Part shown: in pieces, positions 49,584 through 61,139 of the stretch
Layout: each line of letters begins with the position of its first letter
How positions within the stretch are numbered: the stretch's first letter is position 1
Assembly (NCBI GenBank): GCA_026545225.1
Contig: CM048849.1
Location: forward strand, 48,591,836 to 48,655,835
DNA from: Cornus controversa
Taxonomy: Eukaryota > Streptophyta > Magnoliopsida > Cornales > Cornaceae
Direction of reading: 5' to 3'
Length of the DNA: 64,000 nt
Made by a program: the position numbers and the translations under genes
The notes under the pieces: generated by a model
What the model was told of the DNA's origin: nothing
Database searches by the model: none
The model's input: the letters and a program-made list of their open reading frames with translations, nothing else

Positions 49584-49592
49584 AAAAGGAAA

Positions 49593-50433
49593 ATATGGAT
49601 AATGTGATATTTTAGTATTTATATCGCACTGAGATCTGTGTCACCTTAAAAAAATAATAATAATAATTGAAGACCAAGCTAGTCTTTAAAAAATTGATTT
49701 TCTTTGAAAAGTCCATTTTTTATTGAAGAAAAATGGTCTTGAAAAGTCGCCTTTGCACAAGCCAAATATATGAATCAGTCCCAAAAAAGAGTGAATAAAT
49801 AAGCTATAATTTAGTTATTGTGTTATAATGTAAAAATTTGGCATGAACAGCTTAAATTGAGCGTCTAGAAGGATTATCAAACAATAGATATTCAACAACT
49901 CACGTTACCTTTTGTCAGTTGACTCAGTCATATGTTTGGCTGCCTCAAGATTGAGTCAGTATATATAATATAATTTAATATGTATGGCTGTTTCTCTTTC
50001 TTTTTTAGGGGTCTTTAAGCAAAGCAACATTTCCAATGAAGGTACCAATTCACATTGCCAAAAAATATATATATATATATATATTTTATCACCTTTCTTT
50101 TCTCTTTTAATCCTATGGTTGAGCTATTTTTGGGAAACAATAAAACATAGATCTTTCTGATTGGATAAGTTATATATACATGATTATAAGAACAAAAACA
50201 AAATACATAATAAAAAATTAAAACCCAAAAATTAAAAAGGAAAATTAACACACCTGTATCCTAGCATAGCATGCCCATTAAGGGTCATCATGTCTCCATT
50301 GCATAGTACACATTAAGAAAACGGAAGATCTTGCAATTATTCCCAAAAAAAAAACCTTTTGCAAATTTTCTGGATAATCTGATCCTACATATATCATTTG
50401 AATCTCTATCTGTACTCTCCAATGGAACACTAA
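49593..50433. other. Intergenic DNA downstream of the second ERF
   Basis: AT-rich, with (AT)n at 50066-50084. The part nearest 50433 is the likely 3' UTR of the ERF. No further gene. Confidence 0.5.
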
Positions 50434-50910
50434 CTAGCATGAGCCGCTACTGGAATTGCTCTTGCGCTCATCTAAGCTCTTTGAGCACCGGTTGAGGTCA
50501 AATCTTTGCGCGGCGGAGGAGGCTGCCACCACTTCAGCCGGAAAATTAAGGAGGGCCTTGGCACCGCGCATTGTGAAAGCTGCCCTGTCATAAGCCAGGG
50601 CGGCCTCTTCAGCTGTTTCAAATGTGCCGAGCCACACACGCGCACCATGTCGTGCTGAATCACGTATTTCAGCTGCATATTTTCCCCAAGGTCGACGCCT
50701 AACCCCCCTATAGTGCTTCTTCCCTATGTCCCGTGTTGGTTCGAGGTTGTTACGTGCACTGGTTTGGTTTCTTGGGGGTGGAAATGGGCTGCTTAGGGCA
50801 TTGGGATCGGCCTCGTTTAGGAGCTGAAAGAGGACTATCTCTTGTGAGTCATTCTCATTAAGAGGGAGCTCACTTTGGGAAGATGTACCAGCCATGGCCT
50901 TTTGAAACAT
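50434..50910 (-). CDS. AP2/ERF transcription factor, ERF subfamily, short
   Basis: Intronless gene for a 158-residue nuclear factor. The first ATG is at 50910 ([12 protein letters not shown]); the frame is open further upstream but without another ATG. The N-terminal part is short and acidic ([17 protein letters not shown]). The AP2 domain covers about residues 64-122: [55 protein letters not shown], with ERF-type Ala14 and Asp19. A Ser-rich tail ends SNSSSGSC. Length and the [13 protein letters not shown] segment resemble the small group-IX/ERF-C3-like factors. It is divergently oriented to the ERF at 30.3 kb, and the two AP2 domains are clearly similar, fitting an old local duplication later filled by transposons. 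Confidence 0.94.
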   Translation of the reverse strand: MFQKAMAGTSSQSELPLNENDSQEIVLFQLLNEADPNALSSPFPPPRNQTSARNNLEPTRDIGKKHYRGVRRRPWGKYAAEIRDSARHGARVWLGTFETAEEAALAYDRAAFTMRGAKALLNFPAEVVAASSAAQRFDLNRCSKSLDERKSNSSSGSC

Positions 50911-51313
50911 TTTGTTCTCTGTTTTGGTTTGGTGGTGTTGTGAATCAGAGTTTGAAGTTTGTGTTATGTGGTGGTGCCCTTCATTTAAGTGGAGGAATAC
51001 TCTACACACTAGAGGAATGTGGGGTCATACAAGTTTGTTTATTTTGTGGAAGAAAGGAAGGTGAGTGGAAGTGGAGGAGGATATAGGTGTGTTTCAATTA
51101 CTAGTTGGTGCCCACAATTTGTCCCTGCTTTTTCTTTATATTACAAGAATGCAATCCTCCACCCTTTTGTTTTTTTTTTTATATGAAAAGAAATCCAAAT
51201 TCATGGAACAATTAAAAAATATGACAAATCATCTTATAAAGATGTAAAAATATAAATTTAACTTTAAGGAGACAACGTAATACTCTCACTTCACTTGTTA
51301 GAAGTTAGGAGTA

Positions 51314-51444
51314 ACATAGATTTTCACTTCACTTGTAAAAGTCAAGAGTTTGAATTCTTTTAAAATCACCTTAAAAAAAAATTAATAATTATCTGGTCGA
51401 CTGCATGTGCTCTAAGAAACTTAATACAGTAATTGTTGACATAA

Positions 51445-51490
<46 letters not shown>

Positions 51491-51872
51491 GTGAAGATGA
51501 TTAAACTTTTCTATGACCGGCCTCTCCATGGTCTAGTTATCTCATAAACATTTGCACACGCAACTGATTGTGCAACCTAGACCATTGTCACACAACCTAA
51601 CATAAATTTTCACTTCACTTGTAAAAGTCAAGAGTTTGAATTCTTTTAAAATCACCTTAAAAAAAAATTAATAATTATCTGGTCGACTGCATGTGCTCTA
51701 AGAAACTTAATACAGTAATTGTTGACATAAAAAAAAATATATATATATATATATATTTTGGTGAAGATGATTAAACTTTTCTATGACCGGCCTTTCCATG
51801 ATCTAGTTATCTCATAAACATTTGCACACGCAACTGATTGTGCAACCTAGACCATTGACACACAACCTAACT
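51314..51872. repeat. Two-copy tandem duplication, 286-bp period
   Basis: Copies at about 51314-51599 and 51600-51872 are nearly identical over CTTGTAAAAGTCAAGAGTTT, ATCTGGTCGACTGCATGTGC, ATGACCGGCCT and CACACGCAACTGATTGTGCA. They differ mainly in the length of an internal (AT)n tract (about 51451-51486 versus 51738-51757) and a few substitutions. No gene inside. Confidence 0.95.
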
Positions 51873-51885
51873 CATATGTGCTGAC

Positions 51886-52693
51886 ATGACATTAATTCCT
51901 AAGGCAACATGCCAAGTGCAGTATCACTTACAACCTTTGTCAATTTCCAAAAGAACAAGTGACTTGTTAGAATTCAACAAATCCATGGCCTCCTTACCCC
52001 CAAAAAATCAAATCGATGACCTGGCCAATTTATGTGAAAATAATGACCTAGTGGGCCCAATGATACTCAACTGGACTCTTAACTTAATCGGACACTTTCA
52101 AGAAATTATCTTTTTTTCTAGCAAAAAGAAATGTGATGCAATATTTTCATAAAACTACATTCATATATTGCAATTATCTAGTAGATTTGAAGTAACCATT
52201 TTAACTGTTAAAATAGGTTTTTCTATTCTCATATCATAGGTTTCTCATATCCACATCATAATTATTTCATTTTCATTTAGAGACCATGTTATCTCAAGGT
52301 CAAGAGAGATACAATCACAATTATTGTTGCATGCAGTGGGACTTCAAAAGAAGTGAGAAGATCATATATGTGTCTATAGACTCTATAAATGTGTCTATAT
52401 ATATATCAGGGTCCTTACTACTGCATCACACAATGGTCCCAGTATATATATATATATACAAGGACGCAAATTAATGTCATGCCATCAAATTTTGAAGAAG
52501 GTTAGACATGCAAACTCTAGAACATGACAGTGTGCTAGCTCAGGGGCAAGAGATGCCATCTCAATTTTCTTTGCACATAATGGGACTTTAATTAGTTGGT
52601 TCATCACGTGCAACAAGCTCAATCGACAATATTATGATAGACATGAAATTTAAACCCTTAACTTGAAGTTGCTTTTTTTTTTCTTTCTTTTTT
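51886..52693. other. Intergenic DNA with one copy of a dispersed repeat
   Basis: Bases 52328-52448 (ATGCAGTGGGACTTCAAAAG ... CACACAATGG) recur at 55408-55541 with an insertion of about 30 bases. Otherwise AT-rich. The frame at 51886-52152 has no recognisable domain. Confidence 0.6.
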
Positions 52694-52694
52694 G

Positions 52695-52980
52695 GTAAAT
52701 TACATTGACATTTCGAGAGATTTCGTCAATATACACTTACCTTCCACTTGTTTATAAAATTACACTAACCTCCTTAGTCAAAACTATTAAGAGATTGTCG
52801 TTAACGATTCTTATGTAATTATATTTTTATCTTTACAACATCACACAAATTAATGATTATTATGTATACGTTGACCACACTGATCTTAACAATAGTTAAC
52901 AAAGAAAAGAACACAGTGTGACAAAAATACAAACTTCAAGAAACATCAGTGTAATTTCAGAGAAGATCAGTGTAATTTAC
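52695..52980. mobile_element. Small inverted-repeat element related to the Pack-MULE TIR
   Basis: The ends GTAAATTACATTGACA and, reversed, GTAAATTACACTGATC resemble the Pack-MULE termini (AAATTACATTGACC). The interior is AT-rich and non-coding, about 286 bp. No clear 9-bp duplication. Confidence 0.45.
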
Positions 52981-52989
52981 GCTCTTATT

Positions 52990-55400
52990 TTTTCAAAAAA
53001 TAAACATAAATCATCAATAAAAAAATTTCTTCAATTCTCAATAAAATTCTTTACATAACTACTAATAAGTCAATATAACAGAGAACTATCCATTTACTTA
53101 TTATCAATATATATATATATTGAAAAAAGAAAAGGGAAGAAGGGGCAATTCCGCAGTTCATGGCAAATATAGTGGCAAAAACGGTGACCATAATAATACA
53201 CAGAAAGAGATTAGATAAGAGGGTTGTTGGGTTGGAACTTGGATGACACGCATGTTTGGAATTCTGTAGAACAGATGTATATATGTGACATCATCGCATC
53301 CGTTGCATTACTTGACTGGTGGGGCCAAACCCAAAATGTATGTATCAATCAGTCATCAACTTTGACTTTTCAACAATGTGCAAAGCTAGCTAATTAACTC
53401 TCCATCATATGGTTCACGAACGAAAAGGAAAATGGGAAAATTAAAAATCAAACAAGACTCTTCTTATAAGTGTGAAATGAATGGATCGATTAAGGGTCCA
53501 ACTCAAAGATTCCTTTCGAGAGTACCTTTATTTGAAGAAGAAGAAAAGAGAATTCACGTGGTTTGAACACAGGAATGAAAGAACGACCAGAGAGTTGAAT
53601 AATAATGATTATTAATTAAAGAAAATGATGTCAGATTAATAAGACAAGCTAGAGAGATACAAGTGTGTTTAAGATTTTATATAGGTTAGATATGAATACC
53701 ATTTGACGAATAATTATAATTTCTTTAAAATATTTAACAATTTTGAAACGTAGGTGATTAACAACAATTATATATATATATATATTTGTGCAAATAATGT
53801 CAAAAATATGTGAAACCTCTTAATATCCAATTTATCCCTCTAATGATCTCTGTATATATATAATCTATTATGACTAATCCATGTCTATCAACAACTTATC
53901 TTTTCCATTTTATGAAACGTTTATCATGTGATAGGAGGAATCACAAAAACATGTTCACTACTAATCTTGTCTGAGTATAGCTTGACATAATTTGGAATTC
54001 ATGCACAAAACGAAGAAATGGTGGGTGAGAGTAAGACAGAGACTTTAGTGTTGGGAATATATGAGAAATCAAAAACACAAATATGAAAGAAACAATCACA
54101 CAATACACAAATTTACATGATTTTGTAAAAATATTTGCCTACGTGTATGAAGCTCGACTCTCGATTGAATTCTGCAAAGTGGCAACAAAATTTGAATTTG
54201 TATACCCCTTGAGCCATTTGTTTACTTGTACTAAAAAATAGAAACATACAAATAAATAAAATTTGTTGAAAAAATAAATACAAGTCTATAAAAATAAAAG
54301 AAGTCTATACAAATCAATGAAAATCTGTAATAAAAATTCATGAATTCACATAAATCTGTCACTTAAATAGAAGGTTCAGAATTGGAGTCTTGAACAACCC
54401 AGATGCTTTCTTCATTCCTGAAAGCAATGTGCCTCCTCCCCTCCATCACCTCGCCCTCCTTTGGATAAAGAGCATCCCCAATTCAATCTCATCCTCAAAT
54501 TTTTTGATAAATATATTTTTTCCCTCTTTTGTAATATCGTTCAATAAATAATTATAGTAACACTATTTGGTGAATAATAATCAAGAATCATTTGACAAGA
54601 AAGTGAGACAAATAAGTAATAGTAAATTATCAGTGGGGTATTAGAAATCCTTCCTATCCATCCCCCCCCAAAAGCAAGTCTCACACGTGTAAATGATCAA
54701 ATCTTGACTTTTAAATTAAATATTTTAAAATTTAAGATTTGATCATTTATAGACTTGACCAATTTCAAATTTATTAAAAATGAAATACAATATTAAATAA
54801 AAATTGATGAATTAGAATCAAATTTTTTAGCTATTACATAACTATCTAATTGTGTAAAAAAAATATATTATAAAGTTGTTTAGACACAAGATGTGTTCTA
54901 AACAACATACATGCATGTGGAATATGTCATTTTCTTAGAATGCATCCTAGTGACCATGTTTTTCTGATCTCTGACACCTCTGATTTTAACTAAAGTCTTG
55001 ATTGAACCCTATAGGCTATACTCTGCTCTGCAGCTGGATTTTGATTTTTCATCCATGAAACAAGAACCCATCTAATTTAAAAAATGTGCAAAAAAATTTC
55101 TTTTACGTTTACTTTACACTTCTATAATTTATATTTTGTGTAAAATTATCTTTTTGAACTAAAAATATTTTTTAATTTTTAATTTTACCCTTCTACCTAA
55201 TTTCTTAATATTTTCAACAATAACAATTTTATTCTTTAGATATAATTTTTTAAAAATATTAATTTAATTATAAATAAAATATTTTTGTTTTATTATCATT
55301 TTATGGCCGAGCAAAAAAAAATCTTCATTGTTTTTAAATTATTATTTTCTTGGCAAAATAAAAAAAAAAAATCTTCAGTGTATAAAAAAACATTTGGCCT
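52990..55400. other. Intergenic DNA, nothing recognised
   Basis: AT-rich, with short (AT)n runs at about 53110 and 53770. No ORF with a recognisable domain. Confidence 0.5.
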
Positions 55401-55407
55401 ATCACAT

Positions 55408-55541
55408 GCAGTGGGACTTCAATTGGCCTATCGCATGCAGTAAATTCAGTTCAAAAGAAGTGAGAAGATCATATATGTGTGTCTATACATGTGTCTATAT
55501 ATATATCATGGTCCTTACTACTGCATCACACAATGGCCCTT
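55408..55541. repeat. Second copy of the 52.3-kb dispersed repeat
   Basis: Shares GAAGTGAGAAGATCATATAT, TGTGTCTATATATATATCA and GTCCTTACTACTGCATCACA with 52328-52448. The left end is partly duplicated around CATGCAGT. Confidence 0.85.
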
Positions 55542-55545
55542 TATA

Positions 55546-55571
55546 ATTATATATATAGGTTATATATTATA

Positions 55572-55630
<59 letters not shown>

Positions 55631-55846
55631 AAAAGAAAGAAAATTTTAATTACTTTTTTATTTTATGTTAACATTATTATTTATGGAATAAATAATTATA
55701 TATATAGGTTATATATTATAGTGTGTATATATAGATAGATAGATAGATAGAGAAAAAGAAAGAAAATTTTAATTACTTTTTTGTTTTATCTTAACATTAT
55801 TATTTATGAAAATAAATAAATATATATATAGTTTATATTTATTATA

Positions 55847-55880
<34 letters not shown>
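55546..55880. repeat. Three degenerate tandem units with AT/GATA/GA microsatellites
   Basis: The unit ATATATAGGTTATATATTATAG...AGAAAATTTTAATTACTTTTT...ACATTATTATTTATG appears at about 55546-55686, 55690-55815 and, in part, 55820-55880. The inner microsatellite differs in each: (TA)n(GA)n, (GATA)n, (TA)n. Confidence 0.8.
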
Positions 55881-56016
55881 CTGTTCCAAGTGATATTTTG
55901 ATCCATAACACAGGATTAAATGGATAATTTTAGTATTCGAAAAGGTTAGCTCATAAGTCAAATGACAACTGGGTCATTTTATTGTGAAAAGTACTCTGAC
56001 ACGATTAAGTTTTGGC

Positions 56017-56699
56017 TAGGGGTGCAACTCAGGTTGGAATTATAACTCGGGTTGAATCCGACAAATAAAATGTTCAACCCTAAACCAACCCTAACCCTAA
56101 CCCTACATTCAACCCAAACTATCCAACCCTAACCCAACCCATTCTTAAATTTTTTAACTTGGGTTAAATTCAGACTTGCAACTCGGGTTGAGATATCGGA
56201 TTAGAATTCAAGCTACAACACTGATTTTATTATATAAACATCTCATACGACATTGACTTTATAAAACTTATAGATTGTTTTCTCATTATTTTATGTCTTT
56301 GGAATGCACATCATCTACCATTGAACATAATTATTATAAAGACTATAAGAGTATAAGATGAACAATTATAATTTTTTCACAATTAATATAATTAAGAATA
56401 TTGGCCGTTCCATTCTATGATATAATAACAAATAGACCACTAACTACTCCAACATGTTCATAATTTGAAATATATATAGTATATTTAGAGTATAAATATA
56501 TAAAAAATAAAATTATAATTTAGATTCGAGTTAAGCTCAGGTTGATGAACTCTCAACCCAAGCCCAACCCTACTTGAATTTAGGTTGAAATTTTTTAACT
56601 CAGATTCAACCCTAATTATAAAAAAGATTGTTTGAGTCTGTGAAAAATCGAATTGGACTCGATTTGAATTTGAATTGACTAACTCAAGTTGCACCCCTA
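56017..56699. mobile_element. hAT-like non-autonomous element, 683 bp
   Basis: The ends TAGGGGTGCAACTCAGGTTG and, reversed, TAGGGGTGCAACTTGAGTTA are inverted repeats of the hAT TAGGGGTG type. Flanks GTTTTGGC (56009-56016) and GTTTTGAT (56700-56707) match at six of eight positions. The interior has CCCTAA/CCCAACC runs at 56075-56140 and no transposase. Confidence 0.75.
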
Positions 56700-56707
56700 G
56701 TTTTGAT

Positions 56708-57615
56708 AGACGATCTGGATTGTGAAATATTTAGCTAGGGATGGGGCTTGTGATCTATAATTCGAGGGGCCCCATCCAATATATCTGCGTCTTGTCCAAA
56801 CATTCACAAAATGTTTTGTTTTTGTCTTTTTTTCTTTCCTTTTTTCTCGGCTTTTTCCATCAAAAGGAGAATTACATACCTATTAACCTGAACTTTAAAG
56901 TTTTTTACCATGCAGTTTGACAGGGAATTTCTAACACAGAAAAGTATTACTTTGGACTTCAATTTAAGAGACACGGTAAAAAAAAATTCTCCAGAATTAA
57001 TTACTAATAATGGAAAACCTTCTAGTTCAAATTTCAGTAGAAACAAACGTAGGTGTGTGAGTTAAAAATAAAAGAAAAGAATAATTTGTTTCTAAAAGCA
57101 CAATGTGATGGGTAATACTAACTAATAAGCAAACCGTACAGTTTACATACAATATTATCATGGTGGTATCATATAAATCTTTTGAATTTCTTTTTGGTCC
57201 AACTGCATAGGTTTATAGAACCCAACCATATTTCTTGCCAGTCTCCTCCAAGTATCTTCATTTCTCATAGAAAAATTCTCTTCAAAGTGAAAAACTAAGC
57301 CCACTAAATCAATAAATTAGAAAAAACACCAAAGGCATTCGTCGTTCTCTTTCATTCCTCGTTCTCAGAATAAGGCGGCCCATATTTTAGCAGCTCATGT
57401 CCTAACAATTCTCTTGTTGATTATAACCTATTGAATCTCCCGTGTTGGATGTTACATTCGAGACTGTGAATTGCAAACTGAGGAGGGTTAAAAGTAAGAA
57501 AAATTGAAAATAAAAACACTAATTTTTATGACAAATATATGTTATAAATATTTAAAAATAGATAAAAAAAAAAATGAGAACGTTTTTTCTCTTTTGTAAT
57601 ATTAAATTATTAACA
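56708..57615. other. Intergenic DNA, nothing recognised
   Basis: AT-rich. The minus-strand frame at 56804-57046 has no recognisable domain. Confidence 0.45.
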
Positions 57616-58218
57616 TAGGGTGACAAAATTGGACACAACACGATAACAAAACTGAAACACGATACAAATTAAGCGAATTTGGGTTTGAAGGAAGCCGACA
57701 CGTTTGAAGTATAGTTTTATACAAAATTATATATACATAGTTATATATATTGCAATTGCTTGTAATTTATTTATTTATTTACATGACTGATGGAGCCATA
57801 AAACGCAAGGATGAGATTGTTATGTTGTCTTTTCAATTGTTGAATCACCTTAATATATTTTAAAGTTTATATATAGATATAAATTTTATAATATAGTTTG
57901 ATTTTAGGATTTATGTATTGATATGTACTTTATTTTTTATATGATCTTCAGAGAGATTTTTAGAGGTAGAGATATTCATATGATATAAGTTAAACGGATT
58001 AAAAAGGTTATTAAACAAGTGGTGTTATTATAAGATATGTTTATTAAATGGGTTACACGGATCGACATGAGTAACATGTTTAATAAACAGGTTGAGTTAG
58101 TGTTGAAGTTTTTTGACACGATTATTAAATGGATCGGGTTAGAGTTGAACTGTTTAGTAGAATACTTATAAATCGACACGACACGAACATGACACAGGAA
58201 TACAAATTGTCACTCCTA
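57616..58218. mobile_element. hAT-like non-autonomous element, about 600 bp
   Basis: The left end TAGGGTGACAAAATTGGACA and reversed right end TAGGAGTGACAATTTGTATT are related, with further inverted similarity in the ACACGA-rich subterminal parts (CACAACACGATAAC versus CGTGTCGTGTCG). No convincing 8-bp duplication. Confidence 0.5.
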
Positions 58219-58406
58219 TAAGAAATACAAAACACAGCAATGGACTGGGCGAACTAATAAACACACTAGTAGTAAAAAAAATTTTAAAAAAAAATTTGGA
58301 CATGGGCTATAGTCCAAGTTAGCCCAACAATAATTCCGCCCCTCTTCATGCCAATTCTAATATGTTTTCACGTCAATATATCAATTTTCTCATCGTCAGA
58401 AAAGAA

Positions 58407-58522
58407 TCACCAATACACATTAATGTGACGATACCATAACCATCAATGTGTATTGGTGAGTTGATTAAATAACACGAAAAAGCCAATTGGCTCGCTCTTT
58501 TTCGTGTTATTTAATCAACTCA
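58407..58522. repeat. Two overlapping perfect hairpins
   Basis: Hairpin 1: 15-bp arms TCACCAATACACATT (58407-58421) and its complement (58445-58459). Hairpin 2: 26-bp perfect arms (58457-58482 and 58497-58522), around TTGATTAAATAACACGAAAA, with a 14-base loop CCAATTGGCTCGCT. They share three bases. No ORF inside. Confidence 0.9.
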
Positions 58523-59179
58523 TTTTTTCTTATTTTAATAACATAATTACTTTTAAGGGATGAGAAATACACCCCTTTTAAACTAGATGCATTCTTTTTT
58601 TCTGTTAATTATTGATTTTTTTATTTTTGAGTTAGGGATATTTATATCATTTCACTTTTAAAAGTAGATTGCATTTGGTTAGAAGGAGAGTGCTCCCGTA
58701 CTCTTTTGCTAAATGAGAAAAGCAAAGATTTTCTGAACCTACACTCATGCCGCCTATGCTCAATTGATCAACATTATTATGGTTGCTACAAACTCGATCA
58801 ATATTCAACAGTACACCTGTAATTATAATTATAGAGTTATTTAATGTATATATTGTATCTCCTTCTCTCCCTTCCACAACCTTCTAAATGTACATGGTAT
58901 GTCCCCTACCCTTTGTGTTATTTAATGCCACATTCAGTGTCCATCTTGTAAGTAATACTCGTATAATGTTGTCAAGAAGTTTGAAATTTTAGGAGACAAT
59001 ATGTCCAGTAAGTGACTGACATAGGAATTGAATCCCCATTTTACAACTGAAAAGACTGCAAAATATGTATTGGTGAACAATGGACCAATTGATAATTTTT
59101 TTTAAGAAATGAAGAAGGACTAGGCTACACAGCAGTTAACTTAGAGGATTTAATCCCTTTACAAATTAAGATTATAAAC

Positions 59180-59465
59180 CTAAGGTGTTGTTTTATAAAA
59201 CTGAAAATTAATTATAGAATATTTTAAGAGCTGAATTTTAAGTGTTGAAATTCTTTAAGTGGTAATTAAAAAATTAATATTTTTTTAAATTTTTTGCGTT
59301 CAGCATTCAGTGATAAGTGATGTTACTTTCACTTAAAATTTTATCTTATTTTAAGTGATTCTTACCGTTTTCAGGGATGTTCAAATTGCATTATCAAACA
59401 TACTTAATTGGATAAACGCTTAATATGTTTAAAAGTAAGCGCTGAATTAAGTTATTAAATAGAAC
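59180..59465. mobile_element. Possible hAT-like MITE
   Basis: The left part GTTGTTTTATAAAACTGAA and reversed right part GTTCTATTTAATAACTTAA are similar, with AAGTG/CTGAA motifs inside on both sides. No clear duplication. Confidence 0.35.
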
Positions 59466-60281
59466 GTAACTGAACTTTAAAGGCCACCTTATTTGTTAAT
59501 AGGTTATCAAATGTAAGAAGGAATCTTATGCTTACAACCAAATTGTTATTATATGGTTGGACCATTTACTATTTAATATTTACATAAATAAAAAAATATT
59601 AATCCATTTTTAAGTGAATCAAATTGATTCCAAATTGGTTAACCCAATTTTAACATGGATGAACCACATCATAATACTAACACCAATAAGGAGGAAGCTC
59701 CTCCTTATATACAAGGAGACAATTATTACTCTTTTATAGCAGTGAACTAACTCACTGAGAATGTTTAGCATTTTTCAACTGAGAAATGGACTCACGACAC
59801 TCTACCTAGAAAAAGACTCGTAATACAGTTTGTTGTGTTTGGAAGCATCGAATTGACAAGTACTTTCAAAAACAGCGTTAGTGTACAGCAGGAAAATTTT
59901 GAATAGGTTAAGTGATGAACATGAGCTATAAAATCCATAACTCAACTTTAAGTCCAACCCAACAAGCCGAACTATGTCCAACTCAAACTTTTTTTTTAAG
60001 CTTGAATCTCAAGTTTGGCATATAATTAGACTTAGGTTAGGTGTAGTTGGGTTTGGATTACTAATATTCAATTATAACTTCTCTAGTAGTAATATAGGTT
60101 GACAATTTCTGTCAAAAATGAACCTGAATTGAAGTCAAGGTGAGAAAATTTAATCCAAATTTCACCCGAGTAACTAAATGAGTTAAATCAAACTCGTGCA
60201 AAGATCAAATTGGGCTCCAAGGACTTGAATTATCCTGCCCGTGCAACATAGACCAATATGCAACTTACCATTCACAGAAAT

Positions 60282-60320
<39 letters not shown>

Positions 60321-61139
60321 TGCATCTCACCTTATTTATTTATTTATTATTTCTTCTGCTGAGAGTGGAATATATCTCTCTCTAAATTTTCTGTGCCAAA
60401 GTAATACATATGTACATTTTGGTCTCCAATTTAAGAACACATTTACAATTAAATAATCTGGTGCCATGTGCAGCAAAGTTGTACAATTAATATAGCATGT
60501 TGTGTATTTACTACACGCACGTTTGCATTCAGTGAAAGCTGTCGGCGCAATTGTAGCGAGACACACAGGCACATTCATTGTATTCATGTGCAACTCTGCA
60601 AGTTCAATACTTAAATGACTATTTCAGGTATCTAATTCTGTGGTAAATTTGGGTGCTTGTCAAATTAGTTGAGTCTTGCCTGCATAGTCTTTGGAAATAT
60701 GGTTTTAGTTTATTAATTATAATATCACAAGGTATGTTTGTTCTGGTCTACTCTGTGCTTAGACAAATCTTTTTCTTTGATATGTCTAGAAACTTGAATA
60801 TAACCCAAGAGGAAATAAGAGGATTTGAGACACTCTACTTCTCATTTGGGCTGTGAGATCTTTAAAATTTTGAGAGCTTCTAAATCAACTTTTAAATATA
60901 TGAAAGTCTATTTTCTAAAGACTTTAACACTTCTCAAACAAATAAGAATTAAAGTAGTCGTAATTAGTAGTATTAAATTACCAAAGACTAAAGGAATTAC
61001 AGCTGTAAAAATGTTTGGCTATGAAAGTGCAGTGTTTGGGGCTTTAAGTGTTTGGCTCTAGGCCATTATATAAATATGAGCCCCCTCTAAAAATTGAGAG
61101 GCCGTCTAGGCGACTGTCTGAGTCGCCTAGGCCTAGAGC
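59466..61139. other. Intergenic DNA with short repeats
   Basis: (AT)n at 60284-60318. A palindromic block at 61044-61137 has GGCTCTAGGCC/GGCCTAGAGCC ends and GTCTAGGCGAC/GTCGCCTAGGC inside. The small frames at 60653-61061 have no recognisable domain. Confidence 0.45.

Noticed and set aside
50911..51009. N-terminal extension of the second ERF
   Set aside because: No ATG in frame upstream of 50910. The apparent start at 51009 is a GTG codon.
52695..52980. A second Pack-MULE
   Set aside because: Ends resemble the Pack-MULE TIR, but the interior is AT-rich without coding signal and no 9-bp duplication was found.
56077..56110. Interstitial telomere
   Set aside because: Units are CCCTAA rather than the plant CCCTAAA, only about three occur, and they sit inside a hAT-like element.
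60653..61061. Two small plus-strand open frames
   Set aside because: No recognisable domain, no similarity to each other, and AT-rich codons typical of chance frames here.
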